DNA from: SVEL01 sp045126215
GTDB taxonomy: Bacteria > Bacillota > Clostridia > Lachnospirales > Lachnospiraceae
Assembly (NCBI GenBank): GCA_045126215.1
Contig: JBGVOD010000013.1
Span: forward strand, 41,777 to 105,776
Direction: 5' to 3'
Length of the DNA: 64,000 nucleotides
Part shown: in pieces, positions 18,306-26,804 of the stretch
Layout: each line of letters opens with the position of its first letter
How positions within the stretch are numbered: position 1 is the stretch's first letter
Position numbers and translations under genes: made by a program
The notes under the pieces: generated by a model
Seen by the model: only the letters and a program-made list of their open reading frames with translations
The model's database searches: none
Told to the model about the DNA's origin: nothing

Positions 18306-18664
18306 TAGAAAGGAAATCCTCCTCCAAGTCCACCTAAGCCACCTGTGATTTTAGACATTGACTGCTGTGATAATTCTTCCATCTGTCTAAGAGCTTCATT
18401 TGCAGCTGCAACAATGAGGTCTTCTAACATTTCCACATCATCTGGATCTACTACTTCTTCCTTAATCTTAACTTTAACTATTTCTTTCTTTCCTGATACT
18501 GTAACTTCTACAGCTCCACCACCAGCCGATGCTGTAATTTCCTTTTCTTCAAGCTCTTTTGTTGTCTCTTCCATCTGTTTTTGCATTTTCTGAGCCTGTT
18601 TCATAAGATTATTCATATTTCCTGGCATACCCATGCCACCTGGAAATCCACCACGCTTTGCCAT
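18305..18664 (-). CDS. ybaB: Nucleoid-associated protein YbaB/EbfC
   Basis: This 119-residue protein has the glycine- and methionine-rich N-terminus (FPGGMGMPGNMNNLMKQAQKMQKQM) and the DPDDVEMLEDLIVAAANEAL segment of the YbaB/EbfC family, small dimeric DNA-binding proteins. A glycine-rich tail (GGLGGLGGGFPF) is usual. It sits between dnaX and recR with 2-nt and 1-nt junctions, the classic dnaX-ybaB-recR order. Confidence 0.96.
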   Translation of the reverse strand: MAKRGGFPGGMGMPGNMNNLMKQAQKMQKQMEETTKELEEKEITASAGGGAVEVTVSGKKEIVKVKIKEEVVDPDDVEMLEDLIVAAANEALRQMEELSQQSMSKITGGLGGLGGGFPF

Positions 18665-18666
18665 TT

Positions 18667-20220
18667 TTATTCCTCCGTTATTTCATATTTAATTCTGCTA
18701 TGTGCTTCTATCAGTTGATGATCGCGCAAATCATCTCCCTCACCTAAAAACACTGTATTTATCTTTATGTCTTTTCCTGTTGCGTTTGCTATAACTTCCT
18801 CGATCTCGTCACTTCTGTCCTTAATCATCTTTTCAGCTGTCGCATCAGTAAAGACTATTGATAACCTTGTTGAACCATCCGAAGCCGCCCTTGCCCCTCT
18901 AATCATATTCTTCATAGGAGATGAAATCATATTGATTATTTCAGGCCATCTGTCCACTACCATCTGGATATCATCAGGAACTGCTACATCAAGTGGTCTT
19001 TTCTCTTCTTTTTTTGGAGTCTGCATCGCCCCTTGAGGTACTGCTGACTGTGTCACCACTGGTACACCATTCTCAATAGTTCTTTCCAACTCTGCTACTC
19101 TGTTAATAATAGATTCCATATCATTTTCCATAGCAGGTCTTGCCATTTTAATTAGAGCTACCTCTACAAGAACTCTCTTGCCTGTTGCATATTTAATCTG
19201 ACCTGATAACTCTGAGAAAATACGTATATATCTCATAAGCACAGGGACTTCTATCATACCTGTTTCTTCCTTCAGAGCAGCCATTCCCTCTGCAGAAATA
19301 TCTATCATATCCTCTGCATTATCTGATGTCTTTGCAAGAAGAAGATTTCTTAAATACCAGGTAAAGTCACTTACAAACTGTGTCAAATCCCTGCCTCTGA
19401 TAATGATTTCATCAAGTTGCGATATTACGCCTACTGTATCTCCTGCTATAATCGTACGAAGCATCTTGCTGAAAATATCATTATCAACCGCACCAAGTAC
19501 TTCCAGCACATGTTCATATGTGAGCTTTTCTCCAAAATAAAAAGCAACACACTGATCAAGAAGACTAAGCGAATCTCTCATAGAGCCATCTGCCATTTTT
19601 GCAATATACCTGATGGCCTTCTCCTCATATTCAATATTCTCTCTTCCTGCCAAATCCATTAATCTAGCAGCAATTGTATCAACAGTAATACGTTTAAAAT
19701 CATATCTCTGGCATCTGGACATAATAGTTATTGGAATCTTTGATGCCTCTGTTGTTGCAAGAATAAAGATTACATATGATGGAGGTTCTTCCAATGTCTT
19801 AAGCAAGGCATTGAAAGCACCTATTGATAACATATGCACTTCATCAATGATATAAACCTTGTATTTTCCATCTGCAGGAGAGTATTGCACCTCATCTCGG
19901 ATTTCTCTTATATTATCCACACCATTATTTGAGGCTGCATCTATCTCTATAACATTCATAGACGCCCCTGCTGCAATAGCCTTACAACTCTTGCACTCTC
20001 CACATGGACTGCCATCTATTGGATTTTCACAGTTAACCGTCTTTGCAAATAATTTTGCAATTGTAGTCTTACCTGTACCTCTCGTCCCGCAAAATAGATA
20101 TGCATGTCCAATTCTATCTGCTTTTATCTGATTTTTTAATGTATTAACTATATGATCCTGACCTTTTACTTCTTCAAAATTATCCGGTCTAAACTTTCTG
20201 TATAAAGCCTGGTATGACAT
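18667..20220 (-). CDS. dnaX: DNA polymerase III subunit gamma/tau
   Basis: This 517-residue clamp-loader ATPase has the Walker A GTRGTGKTT (about 45-53), the four-cysteine zinc module CENPIDGSPCGECKSC, the DEVHML Walker B, the LEEPP sensor region and the SRCQRYDF arginine-finger motif. Domain III continues to about residue 370, followed by a tau-type C-terminal region. It is the first gene of the long minus-strand operon that runs through ybaB, recR and the SMC-like complex. Start ATG 20220; pfkA ends 12 nt upstream. Confidence 0.96.
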   Translation of the reverse strand: MSYQALYRKFRPDNFEEVKGQDHIVNTLKNQIKADRIGHAYLFCGTRGTGKTTIAKLFAKTVNCENPIDGSPCGECKSCKAIAAGASMNVIEIDAASNNGVDNIREIRDEVQYSPADGKYKVYIIDEVHMLSIGAFNALLKTLEEPPSYVIFILATTEASKIPITIMSRCQRYDFKRITVDTIAARLMDLAGRENIEYEEKAIRYIAKMADGSMRDSLSLLDQCVAFYFGEKLTYEHVLEVLGAVDNDIFSKMLRTIIAGDTVGVISQLDEIIIRGRDLTQFVSDFTWYLRNLLLAKTSDNAEDMIDISAEGMAALKEETGMIEVPVLMRYIRIFSELSGQIKYATGKRVLVEVALIKMARPAMENDMESIINRVAELERTIENGVPVVTQSAVPQGAMQTPKKEEKRPLDVAVPDDIQMVVDRWPEIINMISSPMKNMIRGARAASDGSTRLSIVFTDATAEKMIKDRSDEIEEVIANATGKDIKINTVFLGEGDDLRDHQLIEAHSRIKYEITEE

Positions 20221-20232
20221 ACTTTACTCCAA

Positions 20233-21303
20233 CTAATCTCCAAAGCTTATTCCAATAGCTTTTGCTTCTTTTATTATTGATGATTCCGGATCAACTGTCT
20301 TAAGCTTTCCTGCAACATCTTCTAATGGTACTCTGACTATTTCTCCGTCTTTTATTCCTACCATATTGCCATAATCTTTATCAAGAATCATCTGGGCTGC
20401 TGCCGCTCCAAATCTTGTAGAAAGAACTCTGTCATAAGGACATGGACTTCCACCTCTTTGAGTATGTCCTGGAATTGTAACTCTTATCTCCTGTCCTGTC
20501 TTCTCTTCTATTCGCTTTCCAATCTCATAAGAAACTGAAGGATACTGTCTTGAAGCAAGCTTTTTCTTATACTCCTTCTTTGAAAGCTTAGCATCTTCAA
20601 CCGAAATTGCTCCCTCAGCTACTGCAAGAATAGAAAATCTCTTTCCCTCTTTTGTACGTTTCTTGATTGCATCTACAACCTTATCTATATCATATGGAAT
20701 CTCAGGAATAAGTATGATGTCTGCACCACTTGCCATTCCGGCATGCAATGTAAGCCATCCAACCTTATGTCCCATTACCTCGACAATGAAAACACGTCCA
20801 TGCGATGCTGCTGTTGTATGAATACAATCAATCGCATCTGTGGCAATATTTACAGCACTTTGGAAACCAAAGGTCATATCTGTTCCCCAAAGATCATTAT
20901 CTATCGTCTTTGGAAGCGATACAATATTAAGTCCCTCTTCCCTAAGGAGATTCGCTGTTTTTTGAGAACCATTTCCGCCAAGAACTACTAAACATTCAAG
21001 ATCAAGCTTCTTATATGTTTTTTTCATAAGCTCAACTTTATCTCTACCTTCTGCATCGGGCTCTCTCATCTGTTTAAATGGCTGTCTTGATGTTCCAAGA
21101 ATAGTTCCACCCTCAGTTAATATTCCGGAAAAATCCTTTTGCTTAAGTATTTTGTAGTCTTCATACATAAGACCTTTATATCCATCAATAAATCCAACGA
21201 TTTCAACGTTTTTGATTTTGTTGTATAAAGTCTTTGCAACTCCACGTATTGTTGCATTTAAACTTTGACAATCGCCACCACTAGTAAGCATTCCAATTCT
21301 CAT
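20233..21303 (-). CDS. pfkA: 6-phosphofructokinase, mixed-signature type
   Basis: This 356-residue PfkA-family enzyme phosphorylates fructose 6-phosphate in glycolysis. N-terminal GMLTSGGDCQSLNA and GHTQRGGSP near the C-terminus are clear. The donor-site loop reads GGNGSQ at 109-114 (Gly as in ATP-dependent enzymes, but Asn in place of the Mg-binding Asp of GGDGS). The next loop is PKTIDND at 131-137, where Lys is the residue typical of pyrophosphate-dependent enzymes. Gly plus Lys is the pattern of the group III ATP enzymes, so ATP is the likelier donor, but this should not be taken as settled. It is divergent from the SRP RNA gene, with about 180 bp of shared promoter region. Confidence 0.92.
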   Translation of the reverse strand: MRIGMLTSGGDCQSLNATIRGVAKTLYNKIKNVEIVGFIDGYKGLMYEDYKILKQKDFSGILTEGGTILGTSRQPFKQMREPDAEGRDKVELMKKTYKKLDLECLVVLGGNGSQKTANLLREEGLNIVSLPKTIDNDLWGTDMTFGFQSAVNIATDAIDCIHTTAASHGRVFIVEVMGHKVGWLTLHAGMASGADIILIPEIPYDIDKVVDAIKKRTKEGKRFSILAVAEGAISVEDAKLSKKEYKKKLASRQYPSVSYEIGKRIEEKTGQEIRVTIPGHTQRGGSPCPYDRVLSTRFGAAAAQMILDKDYGNMVGIKDGEIVRVPLEDVAGKLKTVDPESSIIKEAKAIGISFGD

Positions 21304-21416
21304 ATAAACCTTCCTTTCTTTTTGACTGACGATAAATAGGCATACATTATTTATTATATATTATGTCGAAAGTATTCGCAAGGAAAACTGTTGCTTGGTT
21401 TGTGTCAAGTACCCGT

Positions 21417-21445
21417 TTGACTTTTCATAAAAAATCATATATACT
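21417..21445 (+). promoter_or_regulatory. Sigma-A promoter of the SRP RNA
   Basis: TTGACT (21417-21422) and TATACT (21440-21445) are separated by exactly 17 bp, a near-consensus housekeeping promoter. Transcription would start around 21452, just ahead of the SRP RNA. It may also serve deoC by read-through. Confidence 0.8.
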
Positions 21446-21487
21446 AGCAAAGCGTACTTTGATTATAAGTACCTTGAACAATGTCAT

Positions 21488-21763
21488 AAAATTTCCACGC
21501 AGCCGGGGAGTTAGCGGTGCCCTGTACCTGCAAACCGCTTTAGCAGGGGTGATATCTGATTTCGGATGTTAGTTGGTGGAGCTGCCTTTTGTAAGTGGCG
21601 TTGACGTTTGGGTCTTATGCAATAGAAATTTACGAATCGTGTCAGGTCAGGAATGGAGCAGCACTAAGTAAAACCTTCTATGTGACGTAAGGTCACCTGG
21701 ACTGAGTTAACTGCAGGAGTAACGTCTATTAACTTCATACAACATCAGATGCGTGGATTTTAT
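21488..21763 (+). ncRNA. ffs: Signal recognition particle RNA, long Bacillus type
   Basis: The RNA of the signal recognition particle. The 5' Alu part (GGGGAGTTAGCGGTGCCCTG, CTGCAAACCGCTTTAGCAGG) matches the B. subtilis scRNA as I remember it. The conserved S-domain hairpin GTCAGGTCAGGAATGGAGCA then CACTAAG lies at about 21640-21668, with the GGAA tetraloop closed by A-T instead of the common C-G. The ends pair: the arm at 21488-21501 is complementary to 21750-21763 (CCACGCA with TGCGTGG at the core), which sets the boundaries. A T-rich tract follows. B. subtilis also has scr next to dnaX and near tadA, so synteny agrees. Confidence 0.93.
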
Positions 21764-21790
21764 TTTTTGATTGAAACATTGGAGGCTATA

Positions 21791-22441
21791 ATGGGAATTG
21801 ACAGTAAGTATTTTGATCACACAATCCTTAAAGCAGATGCAACAAAGGCAGATATACTTAAGATTATTGAAGAAGCCAAAAAATACAACTTCGCTTCCGT
21901 TTGTGTAAACAGCTGTTGGACATCATTTGTTTCACAAAATCTCAAAGATACAGACATTAACACGTGTGTGGTTGTCGGTTTTCCTCTAGGTGCTATGAGC
22001 ACAGATGCAAAGGCATTTGAAACGAGAAAAGCTATAGAAGATGGCGCTGATGAAATTGACATGGTTATAAATGTAGGTGCATTAAAAGAACAAGATTACT
22101 TTTCTGTACTTAATGATATTATTGCAGTAAGAAACGAATGTCAGAACAAAATATTAAAAGTTATTATTGAAACCTGCTACTTAACAGATGAAGAAAAAGT
22201 AAAAGCTTGTGAATTATCTGTAAAGGCTGGTGCAAATTTTGTAAAGACATCAACTGGCTTTGGCAAGGGCGGTGCTACCGTAGCTGATGTAAAACTTATG
22301 AAAGAAACCGTTATGGATAACGCTTTAGTAAAAGCTTCCGGTGGTATCAGAGATTATGCTACAGCAAAAGCTATGATAGACGCAGGTGCTAACAGACTTG
22401 GAACAAGCCAGACTGTTGCCATTGTTAATTCAGAGAATTAA
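21791..22441 (+). CDS. deoC: Deoxyribose-phosphate aldolase
   Basis: This 216-residue class I aldolase cleaves 2-deoxyribose-5-phosphate to acetaldehyde and glyceraldehyde-3-phosphate in deoxynucleoside salvage. Schiff-base Lys sits in FVKTSTGFG; other landmarks are DHTILKADAT, CVVVGFPLGA, EIDMVINVGALK and KASGGIRDYATA. I place the start at ATG 21791 because GGAGG lies at 21781-21785. The in-frame ATG at 21749 falls inside the paired 3' arm of the SRP RNA and has no ribosome-binding site. Confidence 0.95.
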   Translation: MGIDSKYFDHTILKADATKADILKIIEEAKKYNFASVCVNSCWTSFVSQNLKDTDINTCVVVGFPLGAMSTDAKAFETRKAIEDGADEIDMVINVGALKEQDYFSVLNDIIAVRNECQNKILKVIIETCYLTDEEKVKACELSVKAGANFVKTSTGFGKGGATVADVKLMKETVMDNALVKASGGIRDYATAKAMIDAGANRLGTSQTVAIVNSEN

Positions 22442-22453
22442 TGGAGGTCTACT

Positions 22454-22681
22454 TTGAAGAAAACACTCAAAAGAATAGGAGCTTTGCTCATAATCATTCT
22501 GTTATCGGCACTATATATCTGGGCATTCATTGCTGCCATTTATGCAAGACCTGAAGCTGGAACCGTTTTTTACGCAGCACTGCTTTGTACGACTGTTATT
22601 CCAGTACTTATATATGTTTATATTTGGTTTGGTGGCTTACTTAAAAAGATGTCATCCAGAAATATTGATGAAAATAAATAA
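22454..22681 (+). CDS. Small two-helix membrane protein
   Basis: This 75-residue protein starts at TTG 22454, supported by GGAGGT at 22443-22448. Two hydrophobic segments (about residues 8-28 and 37-60) are separated by a short loop (YARPEAG), with a basic N-terminus and a polar tail. It begins 12 nt after the deoC stop and shares its transcript. I do not recognise a family with a known function. Confidence 0.7.
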   Translation: MKKTLKRIGALLIIILLSALYIWAFIAAIYARPEAGTVFYAALLCTTVIPVLIYVYIWFGGLLKKMSSRNIDENK

Positions 22682-22770
22682 TAGAAAGTACACTCTGCGA
22701 ACTTTCTATCATCATGAATAAAAAGCTTCTTGAAATATCGTAATCACGACATTTCAAGAAGCTTTTTTCT
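22681..22770 (+). terminator. Tandem hairpins; Rho-independent terminator
   Basis: A first hairpin pairs ATAGAAAGT (22681-22689) with ACTTTCTAT (about 22701-22709). The second is much stronger: a 16-bp arm at 22721-22736 (core AAGCTTCTTGAAAT) pairs perfectly with 22751-22766. T/A runs on both sides make it a terminator for the deoC transcript and probably also for the opposing gene that ends at 22803. Confidence 0.85.
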
Positions 22771-22802
22771 TAAGTATTTCCTCCAACATACTTATTCATC
22801 TT

Positions 22803-23711
22803 TTAGAATAAATCTAGCATATTATCCAAATACAATTTCTCTCTTACATGAATATGATACTCTGGTCTTGCCATGTAATAGAGTATAAATTCCAAAATCA
22901 GAGCACTTCCAAGTCCACGACCCTCGATTTTAAAATTCGAAAATCCCATTGGAATATAAACATTTCTAATGTCATCGATACTTATGAAACCTTGATTGGT
23001 CATAGCCTTAGTAAAACTATAGCCTTCACTAGCATCCGGTGCAACACAAACATGTTCAAAATCTTCTCCCAGGCTCTTTCTGCTTACAGCTTCATAACAT
23101 CTCTTCCTGTCATAACATCCATAATAACAGCATTCGTTCACTAGAAATTCCACTTTATCTTTCCGCTTTTTTGAAAGTGATTTTAAATTATCAAAAGACT
23201 TATTGAGTCGAAAATCTGGCACTACATACAAAAAATCTTCTCTGTTAAGCTCTTTCTTGAGCAGTTCAAATTCTTTTATAACTTTTGTGGTAGATGAAAC
23301 ATAATAGAATCCATTATATTTCTCTTTTAAATAATCTAATAACAAATCAGAATAAATAATTATACCATTCTGAACATTACCTGTTTTTGAAAACAATTTG
23401 CAAAGATAATTACATTTTTTATCCCCAAGATGCTCCTCTTTTAGTAAAGAATTGCTAAATGTCAAACGTGCCGAAATACCATATCTCTCCATCAATGCCA
23501 ATACTTCTTCTGCATTACTGTCTCCAAAACCTACTCGACCGCCACCCCAGATACAATCTGCTGGTGCTCCATATATAGAGCCAATATCACACCAATCATA
23601 GAAATATTCTCTATGTTCATAAAACAATGGTAAGAACACTCTATATAACTCATAAAACTCAAATAACCCCGGCAAATGATAATATACTTTTTCTTTTCTT
23701 AATTCATCCAT
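22803..23711 (-). CDS. Cysteine-rich protein, possibly U32/UbiU-like
   Basis: This 302-residue cytoplasmic protein is not securely recognised. It has a TIM-barrel-like rhythm of strands and helices, a GGGRVGFGDSNAEEVLALMERYGISARLTFSN segment, and three clusters of cysteines (DKKCNYLCKLF; NECCYYGCYDRKRCYEAVS; EHVCVAPDASEGYSF). NE followed by CxxxC-type spacing resembles the Fe-S cysteines of U32-peptidase/UbiU-like proteins, so iron-sulphur binding is plausible. The tail (YYMARPEYHIHVREKLYLDNML) is helical. It converges on deoC across a shared terminator. Confidence 0.45.
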   Translation of the reverse strand: MDELRKEKVYYHLPGLFEFYELYRVFLPLFYEHREYFYDWCDIGSIYGAPADCIWGGGRVGFGDSNAEEVLALMERYGISARLTFSNSLLKEEHLGDKKCNYLCKLFSKTGNVQNGIIIYSDLLLDYLKEKYNGFYYVSSTTKVIKEFELLKKELNREDFLYVVPDFRLNKSFDNLKSLSKKRKDKVEFLVNECCYYGCYDRKRCYEAVSRKSLGEDFEHVCVAPDASEGYSFTKAMTNQGFISIDDIRNVYIPMGFSNFKIEGRGLGSALILEFILYYMARPEYHIHVREKLYLDNMLDLF

Positions 23712-23808
23712 CTCTACTTTTGTAACCTCTTTTATGTAATTTCTCCCATATACAACAACTTATAATCTTTTGCTCCCTTAATTTATAGTATTTAAAAGAA
23801 ACTTAACC

Positions 23809-24303
23809 CTATCTTCTTTCATCAGTTACAACATGTATAACTGATTCTCCATTAATTATATCTTTAATTCTCTCTTTTATAAAAGCTGGTTTAATATTAT
23901 AGTTCGCGATTTCATCTATAGGTACCCAAACCATTTTTTCTACATTTCCATCTGCATTTACAGATTTCTTGTCAAACTCTGTTATTCCATTACTTTTCAT
24001 CAAAAAATAAAACTCAACACAATGGCACTCAAGTCCATCAATAATACCTCCATGTCCATCGAAACAATTTTCACAGATAACTGCAAGATGGTCTATCTCA
24101 TAATCAACTCCTGTTTCTTCCTTCATCTCACGAATCACGCAACTTGTGGCACTTTCTCCCATATGTACTCCACCACCAACTGTATACATATAGTCTAGAG
24201 AGTTATCTGCAACAAATAACACCTTACCGTCTTCAACCACAATCCCTGCGGCTCTATATCTAAACCAATTTTTTTCATTTACAAAACAACAATCTTTCTC
24301 CAT
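23809..24303 (-). CDS. Nudix hydrolase
   Basis: This 164-residue Nudix protein carries the full box: GGVHMGESATSCVIREMKEE then TGV (about residues 42-64), with REMKEE providing the metal ligands. Substrate cannot be read from sequence. It starts at ATG 24303 with GAGG upstream, inside the end of the fic gene (29-nt overlap), so the two are translationally coupled. A link to nucleotide by-products of Fic adenylylation is possible but unproven. Confidence 0.88.
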   Translation of the reverse strand: MEKDCCFVNEKNWFRYRAAGIVVEDGKVLFVADNSLDYMYTVGGGVHMGESATSCVIREMKEETGVDYEIDHLAVICENCFDGHGGIIDGLECHCVEFYFLMKSNGITEFDKKSVNADGNVEKMVWVPIDEIANYNIKPAFIKERIKDIINGESVIHVVTDERR

Positions 24304-25408
24304 TTTTACCTCTAATCAACTTAACAATCTCTTCTTCATGACTTTTTGTAAATTCACTTAGTTCGTAGGACCTAATTCTTTCATTAACCAAAATAGGAAC
24401 CACAAAACCATTCTTAACCAGGACCGACAATCTATTAATTATAGTTTTATTTGTTACAGACATTTCTTTACTTACTTCTATCGGAGTAAATTCTCGTTTA
24501 TATTTTTTAATCAAAAATATCAACAGTTCTTTTTCTCTTTCTTTTAAGAAAGATAAACTGCCTGCAATATTCTCTTCACTTGAACTAAGTTGAAGCTCAC
24601 AAACTTTACTTGAATATAACTGCACCATTCGCAAAAAATAATTTATCCATATCTCTGGATGAGGCGGGTTATCACGCCCCAAATAATATAAAGCAGGAAG
24701 CCCCATCTGAATAGCTTCATAATATTCATCAATATCGTATGCAAAATACTCTTCTAACGAACCTATGCCATTAAATCCATACCCATTTATATCTAAAATA
24801 TAGCCTGATAAAAGCCTTGCTGTTCTTCCATTTCCATCTTCAAATGGATGTATCGTAACTAATTGATAATGAACAACAGCAGCTATAATCAAAGGATGAT
24901 CGTCTGTAGTATTTACATATTCCACCAGTTCATCTAGCAAATCCGAAATATCACAATACTCTGGTGGAATATAATCTGGGTTACCACTTTTAGAGTCATA
25001 AACCGCAAATAACATTCCCGGCGGCATAGGTCCTCTAAGTCCAATTTTCTCCTTTGAAGCGCCCTTTTCTACAAGTTTTTGTACATCTAAAACAAGTTTT
25101 CTTGAAAATTTTTCCTTTTTTTGCACTTTTTCTTCTAGAAAATTCAGGGCTAAAAAGTAATTTCTTACTTCTTGCTCAGGTTTGAGAAAATGCTTTCTTT
25201 CATCACTTTCTATAACTTCATCAACTTGTTTTTCTGATAAAGGATTACCTTCAATCTTATTTGATGCATATGAACTCTTTTTTTTGGAATTCTTACGCAA
25301 CTTATTTGCAATTGTTTTTGATAACTTTATAGACGAAACATTGTATCGATTTTTATCAATTTCAGATATATATTTTAAGATTTCATTTGTTAATGTTACT
25401 TTAATCAT
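24275..25408 (-). CDS. Fic-family AMP transferase with N-terminal inhibitory helix and C-terminal winged helix
   Basis: This 377-residue Fic protein has the complete active-site motif HPFEDGNGRTAR at residues 187-198 (catalytic His187, phosphate-binding GNGR). An inhibitory motif of the S/T-xxx-E-G/N type, SNKIEG, lies at 49-54, which makes it a class II, self-inhibited Fic enzyme. A flap-like PPGMLFAVYDSKSGNPDYIPP precedes the core. Residues about 285-350 form a winged helix (FTPIEVSKEMSVTNKTIINRLSVLVKNGF) that could bind DNA. Fic enzymes transfer AMP or related groups to proteins. The start ATG directly abuts a perfect inverted repeat (see the operator entry), suggesting autoregulation. Confidence 0.93.
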   Translation of the reverse strand: MIKVTLTNEILKYISEIDKNRYNVSSIKLSKTIANKLRKNSKKKSSYASNKIEGNPLSEKQVDEVIESDERKHFLKPEQEVRNYFLALNFLEEKVQKKEKFSRKLVLDVQKLVEKGASKEKIGLRGPMPPGMLFAVYDSKSGNPDYIPPEYCDISDLLDELVEYVNTTDDHPLIIAAVVHYQLVTIHPFEDGNGRTARLLSGYILDINGYGFNGIGSLEEYFAYDIDEYYEAIQMGLPALYYLGRDNPPHPEIWINYFLRMVQLYSSKVCELQLSSSEENIAGSLSFLKEREKELLIFLIKKYKREFTPIEVSKEMSVTNKTIINRLSVLVKNGFVVPILVNERIRSYELSEFTKSHEEEIVKLIRGKNGERLLFCK

Positions 25409-25456
25409 AATATCACTTCCTCTCGAATACTATTATATCCAAAAGGAAGTGATATT
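25409..25456 (-). promoter_or_regulatory. Perfect 13-bp inverted repeat around the fic -10 box
   Basis: AATATCACTTCCT (25409-25421) is repeated as its exact complement AGGAAGTGATATT (25444-25456), with a 22-bp spacer. On the minus strand the spacer contains TATAAT (25437-25432), so the arms flank the likely -10 box. The downstream arm also contains the ribosome-binding site (AGGAAG) and touches the start codon. This is an operator-like layout; the wHTH of the Fic protein is the obvious candidate ligand. Confidence 0.65.
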
Positions 25457-25614
25457 TCCATTATTTTTTCACTATTTTTTCACTATTTTTCATTATGAAA
25501 CGAACGGATTAAGCAAGTTAATTTAGAAACTTTTTTACTATCCGCTAAAGTTGCAAAATCTATAAACTATAAACTATAAACTAAGGCTCAAGCTTCAAAT
25601 TCAACTATAAAAAG
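25457..25614. repeat. Short tandem repeats in the fic upstream region
   Basis: ATTTTTTCACT is repeated about two and a half times at roughly 25463-25490, and TATAAAC three times at 25561-25581. No gene was found between the fic operator and the terminator of the phosphonate operon. The repeats may be simple slippage products. Confidence 0.5.
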
Positions 25615-25642
25615 ACGTATGAAATGGTTATATCTCATACGC
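25615..25642 (-). terminator. Terminator of the phosphonate operon
   Basis: On the minus strand GCGTATGAGAT and ATTTCATACGT form a 10-bp stem around a short loop, followed by CTTTTT. It lies about 60 nt after the stop of the alcohol dehydrogenase gene at 25704. Confidence 0.75.
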
Positions 25643-25703
25643 CTTTACGCCGTTATTGCTATTTTTTCTTTTTTGTGAACTTCAACATATAAAACTCACT
25701 ATG

Positions 25704-26789
25704 CTATTGGTGCTTTTTTATAATATCCATATACAATCTTCGAATCATATCCTCATTAAGTTTCAGTGGATTGTTCTTCAATCTTGTAGGATTTACAGAT
25801 TTTACTAATATATCTATATCTCCTTCATTCATAACTACCCTATCATTTTTAAATAATTCTTCATTTAAACTCTCTAGATATTCAATTGCATCTATAACTG
25901 ATGTGTATCCCAAAGTATAAGCAATATCGCCAAAAACTTCAGGAAGAATATTTTTTTCATTCATAACTTTCCAAATTGATGGAAGGCACATCAGTACTGC
26001 TCTACCATGTGGAACTCCATACAGTGAAGTTAATTTATAACTCATAGCATGAGCTGCTGTAGTCTGTGTAATATTAATTGCTTTCCCAGCATAATTTGCA
26101 GCTACAAGCATTTCCATATTTCCACTTTCTTTATTCGCAAGATAGTCATTCATATTATACAGTAACTTGGATAATGCTTTTCTTGAATACTCCTTTGATT
26201 CTTCCGTAGCATTAATGGACCACCATGATTCAATACTCTGGCACATTGCATCCATCATTGTACATTTTTTCTGATACAAAGGAAGTGTTACTAAATTTCT
26301 ATAATCCAAAATAGCATACTTTGGAATAATGGAATCGTGAGTTACTGACTGCTTCTTTCCTTCATAATAGATAACTGCATATCTGGTTGATTCACTTCCT
26401 GTTCCAGAAGTCGTTGGAATTGCAATCAACGTAACATCATTTTCCTTGTACTCCTGCTCCAAATATATTTTTGTATCATCCATACCAGAAAATAGCTTAA
26501 TACATTTAGCAACATCAACAGAACTTCCTCCGCCAATGGCTATAATGGCATCACACTGATTACTTCTAAATACTTCGACACCTTTTACCACATCTTCATA
26601 TAACGGATTTGGTGTAAATTGATTAAACATTATATACTTAACATTCATATTCAGATATTCATCCTTTGTCTGAAGATAATCAAACGCAGAATCACATACC
26701 AACAAAACTTTGGATATTCCTTCTGTTTCAATGATATTATTCAGTCTGTTCAACACATCCGTTGTAGATATTACCAATTGTTTCATCAT
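25704..26789 (-). CDS. Iron-containing alcohol dehydrogenase of the phosphonate cassette (phosphonoacetaldehyde reductase-like)
   Basis: This 361-residue group III Fe-dependent dehydrogenase has the NAD(P)-binding GGGSSVDVAK loop (about 90-99), TTSGTGSE, and the metal-binding set DAMCQSIES, HAMSYKL and GVPHGRAV. It is the last gene of the phn cassette, 15 nt after the second permease. In phosphonate pathways such enzymes interconvert phosphonoacetaldehyde and 2-hydroxyethylphosphonate. Since the cassette also has phnX and importers but no transaminase, oxidation of imported 2-hydroxyethylphosphonate to the PhnX substrate is the most economical role. A detoxifying reductase of excess aldehyde is the alternative. 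Confidence 0.8.
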   Translation of the reverse strand: MMKQLVISTTDVLNRLNNIIETEGISKVLLVCDSAFDYLQTKDEYLNMNVKYIMFNQFTPNPLYEDVVKGVEVFRSNQCDAIIAIGGGSSVDVAKCIKLFSGMDDTKIYLEQEYKENDVTLIAIPTTSGTGSESTRYAVIYYEGKKQSVTHDSIIPKYAILDYRNLVTLPLYQKKCTMMDAMCQSIESWWSINATEESKEYSRKALSKLLYNMNDYLANKESGNMEMLVAANYAGKAINITQTTAAHAMSYKLTSLYGVPHGRAVLMCLPSIWKVMNEKNILPEVFGDIAYTLGYTSVIDAIEYLESLNEELFKNDRVVMNEGDIDILVKSVNPTRLKNNPLKLNEDMIRRLYMDIIKKHQ

Positions 26790-26804
26790 CCAAACTCCAT
26801 TTCT

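Noticed and set aside
21363..21572. Plus-strand frame of 69 codons over the SRP RNA promoter and 5' part
   Set aside because: It overlaps a strong promoter and the conserved Alu part of the SRP RNA and has no ribosome-binding site.
21749..21790. Upstream in-frame ATG for deoC
   Set aside because: It lies in the paired 3' arm of the SRP RNA; ATG 21791 has GGAGG and matches the family start.
25457..25614. CRISPR-like short repeats near fic
   Set aside because: Units are 7-11 bp, adjacent and without spacers; these are simple tandem repeats.
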